Positions 37,956 through 47,180 of a DNA stretch of 64,000 nt are shown in pieces (positions within the stretch are counted from its first letter, which is position 1; every line of letters begins with the position of its first letter). Source of the DNA: an uncultured Clostridium sp. (GTDB lineage: Bacteria; Bacillota; Clostridia; Clostridiales; Clostridiaceae). The DNA is taken from contig CAKVEW010000009.1 of the NCBI GenBank assembly GCA_934746015.1, forward strand, positions 47,967-111,966, given 5' to 3'. The position numbers and the translations under genes are program-made. The notes beneath the pieces were generated by a model. That model was not told the DNA's origin, did no database searches, and was given only the letters and a program-made list of their open reading frames with translations.

Positions 37956-40007
37956 TTAAGACTTAACCTTAAATTCTAAATCAAAATAGTCCTCATAATT
38001 TAAATTTTTATAGTAGCTCTTACTTAATACTAAAACTCTATAATTTCCAGGAGTAAATGGTAGAAAGGTATAATAATTTTTTTTGCTATAAGGTTGAACC
38101 CTTACCCAATTCCCCTTTTCCATAATATAAAATTCATAGCATACATCTTTTCCGCCTTCACTTGTTGCTTCAAAGGTTATTTCCTTACCTACTAAAATAT
38201 CATCAGAATCTAACTTAACCTTAGTATTTGTTATTGGTATAGCTTCATTCACATAAATTGACAGTTCTTTTTTCACATCATATTCTTCTTTGCATTGTAC
38301 ATTTTTAGCATAAATATCAAAGGTATATTTCCCAGGACATTTAGGCTTAACCTTAATATATTTACTAGCAATAAAGCCTGTATCCTCAACTTCATGTCCA
38401 TTTATTTTAGTTACATATCTTAGTAATATATTCTTTGTATTTTGAGTTATTATCTCAATTTCTATTTTGTCTCCTACTAAATAAACTTCTTTTCCTTCTA
38501 AAAGAACATAATCAATTTCTGCTTCTTGATAATCCTTTACTTTGAAAAATATATAATCATGGGCATCATATTCTCTGGAGGAATACTTATCAATTACTCT
38601 AACTTCAACTTCATATTCTCCACTTTCTTCTGGAGTAAAATTAACCCAATTAGTAACTCCATAATTACTTCTTTCTTTTTCAATTCCATCTTTATATACT
38701 ATAAAAGAATATTTAAGATCTGTTCCACCTTCTGCCTTTACCTTTAAATTAATAGGGTAACCCTTAATACATCCTCTAGTTTTGCTTGCACTAATATCTA
38801 AAATTTTTACAGGTTTTTCTCCCTTTTTATCAATTTTAAAAGATATTTCTTTTTTATCCTCATAATCTCCATCAAAAGATATATCTTTAACCTTTAATGT
38901 AATTTTATATTCTCCCTCTATTTTAGTTTCCCAATTAAAACTTTTAGATCTAATATATCCACTATCTTCAGCAACTGGTCCTTCTACTATATATCTATAT
39001 AAAAGTTCTTTTCCGCCTACTACTGAAGCTTTAAGTAAAACACTATTTCCGCATAATTGTGGTGAACTTAATTCTGAAGTAAAACTTTTAATCTTTATTT
39101 CTTCATAAGGTTTTATTGAGTAAATCATAGCAGCTCTATCATCATAAGACTTATTAGAAAAAATATCCCTTACATAACATAATAATTTGTATCCTCCCTC
39201 TTCTCTTTCAGATATAGATACTATATTTTTTGTAGAATAATCTTGGATACAATTAACTTTTCCATTTAAATCAACTCTTAAAAATTTATATAGAATAGTT
39301 CTAGATTTTTCATAATTTACCCCAACTTTAAAAATTAGTTCTTCACCAACTAAAAGGTTATTAGATAAACATTTAAAAGAAGTTATTTCAATAACTGGCT
39401 GCTCCTTAACTTTAAATTTAACAGTTGTGAAATCATCTACATTATTATCTGAAGAAGGCCTCTTACATTCTATTAATATTTCTTCTTCTCCAATTCTCCT
39501 AGTAGTAAAAGTTAATTTATTTTCCGTCCCGTAATCTTTTAATGGTTCCCAGCCTTGACTACCTTTAATCCAAAATCTATATAATAAGATTTCTTCATCC
39601 TCTGGAGAAAAAATATCTAAATTAATCTTTTCTCCAAGAATTAAACTCGTCTTATCAATTATTACGTCTTGTATTAATTTGATTTTCTTATCCTTACTTT
39701 CAATAATTTCTTTTTCATTTATATCATTTACCTTATACTTCATTCTCAAGGTATTTGTATCACCAGAAGATTTATCTATAGTTTGTACCATTATCATATA
39801 ATTACCTGGCTTTTTAGGCATCCATTTACACTCTGGATTATCAGAATAATCTTGTATCTGCTTCCAAGTTAAACTTCTCTCATTAGGAACACCTTCTAAA
39901 AATTTATATTCTAAATTCTCTTCTCCTTCTGAAATAGCCTTTATATTGATTTCCTCATTTACAGTAGACGGACTATCTTTATCAAAAATTAAAACTATAT
40001 CACTCAT
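37956..40007 (-). CDS. Y_Y_Y (triple tyrosine) repeat protein
   Basis: Protein of 683 residues made of about seven beta-sandwich repeats of roughly 95 residues. Each shows a Gly-x-x-x-Tyr-x-Phe/Tyr start and an x-PGxY-x-(V/I) close (for instance KKPGNYMIMV, KCPGKYTFDI, FTPGNYRVLV). This pattern is the Y_Y_Y domain known from sensor extracellular parts and from clostridial stand-alone proteins. There is no signal peptide, membrane segment or kinase domain. It lies directly upstream of a leaderless lytic transglycosylase, so the pair may act together in or on the cell wall; this is inference. Confidence 0.85.
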   Translation of the reverse strand: MSDIVLIFDKDSPSTVNEEINIKAISEGEENLEYKFLEGVPNERSLTWKQIQDYSDNPECKWMPKKPGNYMIMVQTIDKSSGDTNTLRMKYKVNDINEKEIIESKDKKIKLIQDVIIDKTSLILGEKINLDIFSPEDEEILLYRFWIKGSQGWEPLKDYGTENKLTFTTRRIGEEEILIECKRPSSDNNVDDFTTVKFKVKEQPVIEITSFKCLSNNLLVGEELIFKVGVNYEKSRTILYKFLRVDLNGKVNCIQDYSTKNIVSISEREEGGYKLLCYVRDIFSNKSYDDRAAMIYSIKPYEEIKIKSFTSELSSPQLCGNSVLLKASVVGGKELLYRYIVEGPVAEDSGYIRSKSFNWETKIEGEYKITLKVKDISFDGDYEDKKEISFKIDKKGEKPVKILDISASKTRGCIKGYPINLKVKAEGGTDLKYSFIVYKDGIEKERSNYGVTNWVNFTPEESGEYEVEVRVIDKYSSREYDAHDYIFFKVKDYQEAEIDYVLLEGKEVYLVGDKIEIEIITQNTKNILLRYVTKINGHEVEDTGFIASKYIKVKPKCPGKYTFDIYAKNVQCKEEYDVKKELSIYVNEAIPITNTKVKLDSDDILVGKEITFEATSEGGKDVCYEFYIMEKGNWVRVQPYSKKNYYTFLPFTPGNYRVLVLSKSYYKNLNYEDYFDLEFKVKS

Positions 40008-40102
40008 ACTCTCTCACCCATTTTTCTCAATATTACATAATTTTATTATACATTTATTCCATAAAAATACAAAACGAAATTTGTCACCTATATATAAAAA
40101 TA

Positions 40103-40139
40103 AGGATAAACCGTAATTTATATTTCTACAGTTTATCCT
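40103..40139 (-). terminator. Terminator overlapping the DUF188 stop codon
   Basis: AGGATAAAC and GTTTATCCT arms (40103-40111, 40131-40139) around an AT-rich loop, followed on the minus strand by TTATTTTTATA. The stem includes the end of the coding region. Confidence 0.75.
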
Positions 40140-40576
40140 CTTATATTACCCTTTATTAGCTTTATTAGGTTTTTCTCTAATCTTAAATCGTCTTCTTTTG
40201 TCCTTTTTTTAGGATTATTGGTTCTTCCACCTGCACGTCTTATTTTTTGAGATATATGTCTTTCCTCTAACAATCTATCAATATTTTCTTCATTATAATA
40301 ATATCCTTTGGGATTTACTACATAAGCCTTTTTCCCTAAAGCAATAGCTGCAACTCCATAATCTTGACTTATTACTATATCTTTTTCTTTACATATATTT
40401 ATTACATACATATCTACACTTTGAAATCCACTATCTACTACCTTAACTTCTCCATATTCTAAATAGATATAATGGTTAATATCACAAAAAACTATTAATT
40501 CCAGCTTATATTTTTTTGCTATATTTTCAATAATGGATATACCTGGACAAGCATCTCCATCTACTATAATTCTCAT
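40133..40576 (-). CDS. YaiI/YqxD family protein (DUF188)
   Basis: PIN-like/NYN-related protein of 147 residues. The N-terminal acidic motif IIVDGDACPG at residues 3-12, the central VISQDYGVAAIAL near 70-82, and the C-terminal RRAGGRTNNPKKRTKEDD near 115-132 are diagnostic of the family. A nuclease fold is predicted from structure, but no cellular role is established. Monocistronic. Confidence 0.93.
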   Translation of the reverse strand: MRIIVDGDACPGISIIENIAKKYKLELIVFCDINHYIYLEYGEVKVVDSGFQSVDMYVINICKEKDIVISQDYGVAAIALGKKAYVVNPKGYYYNEENIDRLLEERHISQKIRRAGGRTNNPKKRTKEDDLRLEKNLIKLIKGNIRG

Positions 40577-40722
40577 TATTTTAATTTATACCTCCTTAAA
40601 ATGCTTAATTTATATTCCTTTGGTAATTAGATATCTAATTATATCACTTTATAGTTATATATAAAATTATTTGAAATAAATAATTCTTAAATGTCTTGGC
40701 TATAGTCGTACAATCAAATCAT

Positions 40723-40753
40723 AAAAAACAAGCTAAGCATTATACTTAGCTTG
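40723..40753 (-). terminator. Terminator of the mannose-family PTS operon
   Basis: CAAGCTAAG and CTTAGCTTG arms (40729-40737, 40745-40753) with a 7-nt loop, followed by six T on the minus strand. It lies 24 bp past the last gene of the operon. Confidence 0.9.
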
Positions 40754-40776
40754 AAAATTAATCATATTAAAAATTT

Positions 40777-41487
40777 TTATTCTATAAAGTTAATTGGATT
40801 TTCCTTCATATTTAAGTCTAAATATGAAGTATCCTCATCTTTTATAAGAGAAAAGGCTTTTCCAAAAGATACTTCTGTTAACTCAGTATATTGACAATGT
40901 AGCATTTCTAAAAGTAACGGAAATCCAATTGCCAAAGAGTCTGCACCAGCTCTAATAGCCAATTCCGCATCTTTTATAGTTCTAACACTGGCTGCTAGAA
41001 TTTCTGGAGAAGATTCCATCTTATCATAGATTTTTCTTATTGTTTTTATTGTACTCTCCATATCTAAGCCATATTCTATACCTCTAGCAATAAATGGAGA
41101 AATTGCAAATGCATTAACTTGTGCTGCAATAACAGCTTGCCAAACTGTATATAGCCCGGTAGCTATACACTTTATACCCATATCACTTAATATTTTTATT
41201 GCTTGAAATCCATCAGATGTAGAAATAATTTTCACTCCAACCCTAGGAGATAATGAGCAAAGATCTAAAGACTTTCTGACAATATCATTGTAATCTTTCC
41301 CATGTACTGAAGGAAAAACAGGTAAATTTTCACTTTCATCTAGCATTTTTTGTGTACATTCCTTTAAAGAAGTATTCTCTCCATAAGTCCTCAATATACT
41401 ATTTGCATTAGTTAATATTGCAGGAACCCCCAGTCTAGCAGCCAATGACATATTTTCTTTATTATTGACTCCAATATAAATCTTCAT
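40777..41487 (-). CDS. Transaldolase / fructose-6-phosphate aldolase-like protein
   Basis: TIM-barrel aldolase-like protein of 236 residues, close in size to fructose-6-phosphate aldolase (about 220). Schiff-base Lys86 is in GVKIIST, aligned with Lys85 of the Escherichia coli enzyme. The first strand reads IYIGVNN where the family has an Asp in a YLDTSD motif, and the TTNPS loop is replaced by LTNANS. The catalytic acid is therefore missing or displaced, so substrate or reaction may differ from textbook transaldolases. Last gene of the PTS operon after deoC. Confidence 0.78.
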   Translation of the reverse strand: MKIYIGVNNKENMSLAARLGVPAILTNANSILRTYGENTSLKECTQKMLDESENLPVFPSVHGKDYNDIVRKSLDLCSLSPRVGVKIISTSDGFQAIKILSDMGIKCIATGLYTVWQAVIAAQVNAFAISPFIARGIEYGLDMESTIKTIRKIYDKMESSPEILAASVRTIKDAELAIRAGADSLAIGFPLLLEMLHCQYTELTEVSFGKAFSLIKDEDTSYLDLNMKENPINFIE

Positions 41488-41583
41488 TTTTATTTTCAGA
41501 TATATTAAATATATCTGACCTCCCTTCCGTTTAAAAATAGCAATATTTATATATAAGTTTATATCTTATATATTCTCGTAAGC

Positions 41584-42276
41584 TTATATTTGATTAAGTC
41601 TTTCTTTCAAGGAATTTATAATGTTAACTCCAGAGCTTGTACCTATTCTCTCAGCACCTAAATAGATCATTTTAAGAAAACAGTTTGAATCACGTATCCC
41701 ACCTGCAGCTTTTATCTTAATTGATGGAATAGCAACAGCTCTCATAAGCTTTACATCTTGATAGGTAGCCCCTGATAATCCAAAACCTGTAGATGTTTTT
41801 ATAAAATCAGGTTGAACTTCGTTAGCTATCTCACACATTTGGATTATTTCAGAATTATCTAAATAGCAATTTTCAAATATAACTTTTGAAGTTACTTTAC
41901 TTTCCCTACATAAAGTAACAATGCTGCTCATTTCCTTCTTTATATAATCATAGTTTTTTTCTTTTACCTCTGAAATGTTTATGACATAATCAATTTCAGT
42001 AGCACCATTATTAATTGCGTCATCTATTTCAAATAATTTTGTTTCAATGCTTGTTTGTCCTAATGGAAAGCTTATTGCTGCACCTATTCCAATGTCAGTA
42101 CCAGATAGAATATTACTACAGAGCTTGCAATGTACAGAATTAATTGCTACCATTTTAAAATTATATGTCTTAGCTTCTAAACATAACTTTTCTAAATCTT
42201 TATACGAAGCATAAGGTTTCAAATTAGTATGATCAATTAATCTGCATAATTGATTTATAGAAAAATTTTTATCCAT
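41584..42276 (-). CDS. deoC: Deoxyribose-phosphate aldolase (DeoC family)
   Basis: Class I aldolase of 230 residues that would split 2-deoxyribose-5-phosphate into glyceraldehyde-3-phosphate and acetaldehyde. Schiff-base Lys160 is in FIKTSTGFG and the proton-relay Lys189 is in KIKAAGGIRD. The LIDHTNLKP N-terminus is standard. Pairing with a transaldolase-like protein and an aldo/keto reductase in a PTS operon suggests it acts on a phosphorylated sugar brought in by that PTS. That sugar need not be deoxyribose. Confidence 0.92.
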   Translation of the reverse strand: MDKNFSINQLCRLIDHTNLKPYASYKDLEKLCLEAKTYNFKMVAINSVHCKLCSNILSGTDIGIGAAISFPLGQTSIETKLFEIDDAINNGATEIDYVINISEVKEKNYDYIKKEMSSIVTLCRESKVTSKVIFENCYLDNSEIIQMCEIANEVQPDFIKTSTGFGLSGATYQDVKLMRAVAIPSIKIKAAGGIRDSNCFLKMIYLGAERIGTSSGVNIINSLKERLNQI

Positions 42277-42400
42277 ATTTACTCACTTCCTTATATAAGA
42301 GGTAGGTGTGCCTCTTAATTATTTATAGATTCATGAATTGTATTGATAGCTCTAACAAAACATTATTAAGATTCTTTGTATACATAATCTTGAAATTCTA

Positions 42401-43267
42401 TTAAAATGCTGTACTATCAGGGAATGAACCAATCTTTGATCCAAAGGAAGCTATTCCATCAATAGTTTTCATATCCTCAGAACTCAATTCAAAATCATAA
42501 ACATTCAAATTGCTAATTAATCTATCTCTTTTCGTAGTTTTAGGAAGTGGAATAATTTTCTTTTGCAGACTCCAACGAAGACATATTTGGGCTGGAGTTT
42601 TATTATATTTTTCAGCCAAGATTAAAAACTCATGTCTATTTAAATTATTTCCTCTCATTAGTGGACTATATCCCTCCAGGTATATTCCTTCATCTATACA
42701 GAAATTTACTGTATCATATTCAAAGTATAAAGGATGAACTTCAATCTGATTTACCATAGGCTTAACCTTAATATTTTTACTTAAAAGTTCTTTTAAATGA
42801 TGGACCTGAAAATTACTTACCCCAATTGCTCTAACCTTTCCCTCTTCATAGAGATATTCCATAGCTTTCCAGGTTTCATAATTATATTTCTCATACTGGT
42901 CTCTATATTTATTAGGAACAGGCCAATGTATAAGATACAAGTCTAGATACTTAAGTCCTAATTTTTCTAGAGAGCGATTAAATGCTTTTATTGTGTTATC
43001 ATACCCTTGATCATCATTCCATACCTTGCTTGTAACAAATAAATTTTCTCTAGAGACAGAGGCTTTTCTAATCCCTTCCCCTACTCCTTCTTCGTTATTA
43101 TAAACAGCTGCTGTATCTATATGCTTATATCCAACATCTATAGCTTCTTTTACAACAGAAGCTACAACCTTTTGATCACATATTTTCCAAGTTCCTAGCC
43201 CCAAACTTGGAATTGCTACACCATTACTTAGTAAATACTCTTTTTTCACCTTAAATATTTTTACCAT
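42401..43267 (-). CDS. Aldo/keto reductase
   Basis: NADPH-dependent oxidoreductase of 288 residues with the AKR tetrad Asp51 (HIDTA), Tyr56 (AAVYNN), Lys81 (VTSKVW) and His114 (YLIHWP). GVSNFQVHHL near 148-157 is the usual signature, and the C-terminal IPLPKTTKRDRL motif binds the cofactor phosphate. It may reduce an aldehyde released by the operon aldolases; that is inferred. A GGGGG run immediately precedes the ATG. The gene follows the M28-like gene by only 6 bp. Confidence 0.93.
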   Translation of the reverse strand: MVKIFKVKKEYLLSNGVAIPSLGLGTWKICDQKVVASVVKEAIDVGYKHIDTAAVYNNEEGVGEGIRKASVSRENLFVTSKVWNDDQGYDNTIKAFNRSLEKLGLKYLDLYLIHWPVPNKYRDQYEKYNYETWKAMEYLYEEGKVRAIGVSNFQVHHLKELLSKNIKVKPMVNQIEVHPLYFEYDTVNFCIDEGIYLEGYSPLMRGNNLNRHEFLILAEKYNKTPAQICLRWSLQKKIIPLPKTTKRDRLISNLNVYDFELSSEDMKTIDGIASFGSKIGSFPDSTAF

Positions 43268-43273
43268 CCCCCA

Positions 43274-44215
43274 TTATTTTTTAATAAAATCAGAAAGAGC
43301 TAAATAAATATTATTTAGCTGGTCTATATCACACTGAGAATCCTCTTTAGTTCTAGTATTTTCCACTATATACTCTCCATTAGATTCTTTACCTCTAAAT
43401 ATCATAATTCCATTTGAATATAAAGATAATGGAGAATTATTATATTCCTCATCATTTAATTTCAGTATTTTTAAATCAAAATAATTGCTTAAACTTTTTA
43501 TTAAAGTATTATTTTTTAATTCTTTTTTTTCATTAAAAGCTACATAAAGATTTTCACCTTCAGATATGCAATCTAATATTATCAATTGTGGGTCTTTATT
43601 GTTTAATTCATAAAGCAACTCTTTTAATCTCTCATAGCCTTTATAACTTTCTGCTGTATTATCTAAAAACACATATGCTGTTTTTCTTGAAGATACATTT
43701 ACATGTTGAGCTAATTTATACAATACTGTTATCCCACCTGTATTTTTATTAAAGTTATAAAAATTAGCATACCCTTTATTAAGCTTTACCACTAAGACCA
43801 TAACAATTACTAGTAAAGCATATAATATTATTCTTATATTCTTAGTAACATATTTTAAATAATATATACCTAATCCACATATAATTGTGGCTATTATACT
43901 GATAATAAGCACTATGATAATATTCTTTTTTTCTTGTTTTCTATTTTTTCCCCACTCTAAAGGATAATACATAAATCTTGAGAAAAGTATCTTCCTTGGG
44001 GTATCATAGCCAGCTACAATTATTCTTTTAGCCGTCTTTAAGTTTCCCACCACTAGACTCATTTCTTTATCAATTCTACTTGAATGCTTATCAGCAAAGC
44101 ATTCAATATTATTTTTTAATAGTTCTCCACCTATATAATTTATGAATTTTGACCTCTGCCTAAAAGTTAATCTTTTAGCTGCAGAAGTACTAAATAATAT
44201 AAATGTCTTTCTCAT
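43274..44215 (-). CDS. Membrane-anchored M28-like protein lacking zinc ligands
   Basis: Protein of 313 residues. The soluble parts align by eye with family M28 metallopeptidases: VAGYDTPRK near 68 stands where active members have TAHYDTP, NKNTGGITVLYKLA near 155 where they have DNTSGVAVLLE-like sequence, FLDNTAESYKG near 183 for the FFDNEE-GLxG element, and LIILDCISEGENLYV near 208. The His, Asp and Glu metal and catalytic residues are replaced. Two hydrophobic helices (about 98-140) are inserted early. It is probably an inactive pseudopeptidase reused as a sensor or binding protein in a sugar PTS operon; that is inference. Confidence 0.6.
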   Translation of the reverse strand: MRKTFILFSTSAAKRLTFRQRSKFINYIGGELLKNNIECFADKHSSRIDKEMSLVVGNLKTAKRIIVAGYDTPRKILFSRFMYYPLEWGKNRKQEKKNIIIVLIISIIATIICGLGIYYLKYVTKNIRIILYALLVIVMVLVVKLNKGYANFYNFNKNTGGITVLYKLAQHVNVSSRKTAYVFLDNTAESYKGYERLKELLYELNNKDPQLIILDCISEGENLYVAFNEKKELKNNTLIKSLSNYFDLKILKLNDEEYNNSPLSLYSNGIMIFRGKESNGEYIVENTRTKEDSQCDIDQLNNIYLALSDFIKK

Positions 44216-44261
44216 ACCAATACCTCTATATTAAATTAAATAATTCTACATTTTTAATAAA

Positions 44262-44281
44262 GGAGCTGTTGCAACAGCTCC
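44262..44281 (-). terminator. Intra-operon palindrome after the IID gene
   Basis: GGAGCTGTTGCAACAGCTCC, a perfect 20-bp palindrome 24 bp after the IID stop. It is followed on the minus strand by TTTATTAAAAA. It may partly end the PTS transcript before the enzyme genes. Confidence 0.65.
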
Positions 44282-44304
44282 CTTTTAAATGTAACTTAAT
44301 ATAT

Positions 44305-45132
44305 TTATAGTAATCTTATTAAAACCCCTACTGTTGCTATTAGTACATAGATTAACATAACCTTTAGAGCAGAAAATCTCTTCTTTGATATTAACCAATA
44401 TCCTAAAAATACTAACAATACAGGTATTAATTTAGGAAATAGTCCATCTAAAATCTCTTGAATAACAACTGTCTTATATTCACTAACATATTGAGCAGTT
44501 ATATTAAACTTTACATAATTAGCAGTAATTGCACCAGTTACGGTAAGTCCTGCAACTGTAAGTGAATTTTGAATTAAAGTCATCTTTTTGCCAAGTAAAT
44601 TATCAACAACGCTTGCCCCTAAGTTATAACCTTTAAAGAATAATATTCTTGATACAATTAGAAAATATGCCATATTAAACAATACAAATAGTAAAACACC
44701 AGAAGCAGATCCTTCAGCACTTAGCCCAATACATATACTTAACAAGATAGGTGTCATAGTTGCTTGATTTATAGAATCTCCTATACCTGCTAATGGTCCC
44801 ATAAGACCTACCTTTATATTATTAATAAAATCGTCTGAAATATCTGCACCATTTGCTCTAGCTTCTTCAAGACTTAAAACAATTCCAGGTATTACTGAAC
44901 CAAAGCCTACTTCGGTATTGAAAAAGACAGCATGACGTTTTAATAAAGCTTTCTTCTTTTCTTCATCGTCTTTATAAAAATGATCTACAATTGGCATCAT
45001 AGAAAGAAGAAATCCTGGCGCCTCTAATCTTTCAAATCCAAATACACATAGATAATATTTAAACCAAGTAAACCAACTACGATTTAACTCTTTTTTGGTA
45101 AGCCTATTTTCTACTACTTTAACATCAGTCAT
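44305..45132 (-). CDS. PTS mannose/fructose/sorbose-family IID
   Basis: IID membrane component of 275 residues. It begins in the normal way with a basic N-terminus (LTKKELNRSWFTWF), then GFERLEAPGFLLSMMPI near 33-49 and the FFNTEVGFGSVIPGIVLSLEE segment near 70-90. GLMGPLAGIGDSINQATM near 108-125 is diagnostic. The C-terminus has two to three hydrophobic helices. With IIC it forms the sugar channel. It overlaps the IIC gene by one base. Confidence 0.95.
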   Translation of the reverse strand: MTDVKVVENRLTKKELNRSWFTWFKYYLCVFGFERLEAPGFLLSMMPIVDHFYKDDEEKKKALLKRHAVFFNTEVGFGSVIPGIVLSLEEARANGADISDDFINNIKVGLMGPLAGIGDSINQATMTPILLSICIGLSAEGSASGVLLFVLFNMAYFLIVSRILFFKGYNLGASVVDNLLGKKMTLIQNSLTVAGLTVTGAITANYVKFNITAQYVSEYKTVVIQEILDGLFPKLIPVLLVFLGYWLISKKRFSALKVMLIYVLIATVGVLIRLL

Positions 45133-45926
45133 TATAGATCATCCTCCTCATCAGTATTTGTTTCAGCATCTAAAAAAGATTTTTCCATAAACATGTAATA
45201 TATTACTGCTAAGCTAAAAGCTAAAATTGCTATTGTAGTTAAATTAAGTCCTAGTTGAGTAATACTTATAACACCAATCATAAAGAATGCTATCATCTTT
45301 AAGTCTTTTAAAGTATAAGCTAAAAGTATAGACATACCGACTGCAGGAAGTATTCCCCCTGTTACAGAAGCAATTCTAAGTACTGTATCTGGAATAGCAT
45401 TTAAAATATCAGAAGCATATTGAGAACCTAACATTACAAATATAAAAGAAAGACCAAATCTAATAGCAAATGATAATAATACCGGATAAACCTTGTATGC
45501 TCTATTAAGAGCCTTCATATCTCCTTTTTCTATTGCTTTATCACCAGCTGCAAAAAATACAGAACATACAGTTTCATAAGCTGTAAATATAGCAGCTCCA
45601 AGAACTCCTATTGTTGCTGCAAGAGTAACAGTTACTTCCGCATCTGCACCAGCTAACATAGCTATAGCTATACATGGATATGAAACAAAGCTCATATCTG
45701 CTGAAGCAGCTCCACCTACCATAACATTTGCTATATACATCGTTTGAACAGCCACTCCTATAATTATTCCTTGCTTCAAATCACCTAATATAAGCCCAAC
45801 TATAGCTCCCCCAACTAAAGGCTTGGCAAGGGTAGTTGAAAACTTAGCTCCTAAAGGTTGTGGATTTTCAGTTCCCCCTAACCAACAAAAAATACTTATT
45901 AATAGTGCTTTAATGACCATACTCAT
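45132..45926 (-). CDS. PTS mannose/fructose/sorbose-family IIC
   Basis: Membrane IIC component of 264 residues with about seven hydrophobic helices. The N-terminal FCWLGGTENPQPLG and GGAIVGLILGDLKQGIIIG (near 36-54) are family signatures, and GILPAVGMSILL near 190 is a conserved re-entrant segment. The charged C-terminal tail (NTDEEDDL) is cytoplasmic. Its 5' end overlaps the IIB stop by 4 bp. Confidence 0.95.
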   Translation of the reverse strand: MSMVIKALLISIFCWLGGTENPQPLGAKFSTTLAKPLVGGAIVGLILGDLKQGIIIGVAVQTMYIANVMVGGAASADMSFVSYPCIAIAMLAGADAEVTVTLAATIGVLGAAIFTAYETVCSVFFAAGDKAIEKGDMKALNRAYKVYPVLLSFAIRFGLSFIFVMLGSQYASDILNAIPDTVLRIASVTGGILPAVGMSILLAYTLKDLKMIAFFMIGVISITQLGLNLTTIAILAFSLAVIYYMFMEKSFLDAETNTDEEDDL

Positions 45927-46426
45927 TCTCCTCCATTAAAAATTTTTTTTGCATTCTCCCAAGTAAGCCCTATTTCATCAGGTATAAGTTTAAAGATAAT
46001 CTTTATTCCCTTACTCGCCAAGTAATCGCAGGCTTCTGCATCTGCTTCGGTAAAATATATATTATTAGCTACTTTTTTTGTATTATTTCTCATACCTTGA
46101 TTACCCACTATTATCTCATCTCCAAAATCTATTCCTGCCTTGCTTAACTCGTATAATTCCTTAATAGACTTTGATATTACATAATATTTTTTTTCACTAG
46201 AAATAGCTTTAGGAAGTTTTTCTATACCTTGTTCTTTATTAAAAATATATACTTTCTTCCCCATAGAATTTCCTGCATTTTTATACACATTTTTCATAAA
46301 ATTGTCATTACTTATTGTTTCATCAACTAATAATATCATTGCGTCCCCCTGCCTAAATTTAGACCACATAAGAACTACTTGTCCGTGTATTAACCTGTCA
46401 TCCACTCTTATTAAAGAAATAGCCAT
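45923..46426 (-). CDS. PTS mannose/fructose/sorbose-family IIB
   Basis: Cytoplasmic phosphocarrier of 167 residues. Phospho-accepting His14 lies in RVDDRLIHGQVV. DEIIVGNQGMR near 97-107 and the C-terminal EIGLTWENAKKIFNG helix are typical. The start at 46426 is chosen because AAAGGAGGTGAGG precedes that ATG; the frame also opens at 46468 with a non-homologous peptide. Third partner of IIA, IIC and IID. Confidence 0.94.
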   Translation of the reverse strand: MAISLIRVDDRLIHGQVVLMWSKFRQGDAMILLVDETISNDNFMKNVYKNAGNSMGKKVYIFNKEQGIEKLPKAISSEKKYYVISKSIKELYELSKAGIDFGDEIIVGNQGMRNNTKKVANNIYFTEADAEACDYLASKGIKIIFKLIPDEIGLTWENAKKIFNGGE

Positions 46427-46511
46427 ATACCTCACCTCCTTTATTAAAATTCTATATATGCTTCCCAACCTTCATAGAAAGCATATATTTTGCTTTATAT
46501 TAATTAAAAAT

Positions 46512-46937
46512 CTAAAGCTCATCATCATCATTTTCGTATAAAGAAACTCTAAATATATCTATACTATTTTTCCCTGAATCAATGACTGAACTAATAATTC
46601 TATCTATATTATTTTCATAGTTTAATGAAAGCGCAGCTTCTAAAAACATTGGCAAATTAACCCCAGAAATTAATCTGTTATTTGACCTATTCCCCTGAAC
46701 ATATCTACTAGCTTCATTGTAAGGTGTTGCACATTTAATATCTGCCATAAATAATATAGATTCACATTCTTTTTCTAAATCCTCAACTGCTAATTCCAAC
46801 TTATTTCTGAAAATCTCCACACCTTCACTTCCCAAAGAAACGGCTTTAACATTATTAAGCTTTCCTGATATAAACTCGCCACTTTCAATTAGTCCGTTAC
46901 ATAATGTAGAATGGGTTACAACTATAATTCCTAACAA
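46512..46937 (-). CDS. PTS mannose/fructose/sorbose-family IIA
   Basis: IIA domain as a separate protein of 141 residues. The phospho-accepting His9 is in GIIVVTHSTLCNGL. ILFMADIKCATPYNEASR near 65-82 is the usual second signature, and LISGVNLPMFLEAAL near 92-106 closes the fold. First gene of the leftward operon; promoter elements lie in the shared region at 46938-47331. Confidence 0.93.
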   Translation of the reverse strand: MLGIIVVTHSTLCNGLIESGEFISGKLNNVKAVSLGSEGVEIFRNKLELAVEDLEKECESILFMADIKCATPYNEASRYVQGNRSNNRLISGVNLPMFLEAALSLNYENNIDRIISSVIDSGKNSIDIFRVSLYENDDDEL

Positions 46938-47180
46938 AAGTAATCACTCCTTATATATTTTTTTAATCATATATATTAATTATTTTCACTAAAAATATTA
47001 TAATTTTAACAACCTATTTTTTTACTTTTCTTCTTATTTAAAGGTTATCATAAATATTATTTCATTTCAAGTATTTTTATAAAATTTTATTTCATTCTTT
47101 AAAATACTTAATTAAATACATTTTAAGTAATATAAATTTTATTGAAAAGCTAAAAAAATGAATCTCTGAATAAAATTAAA

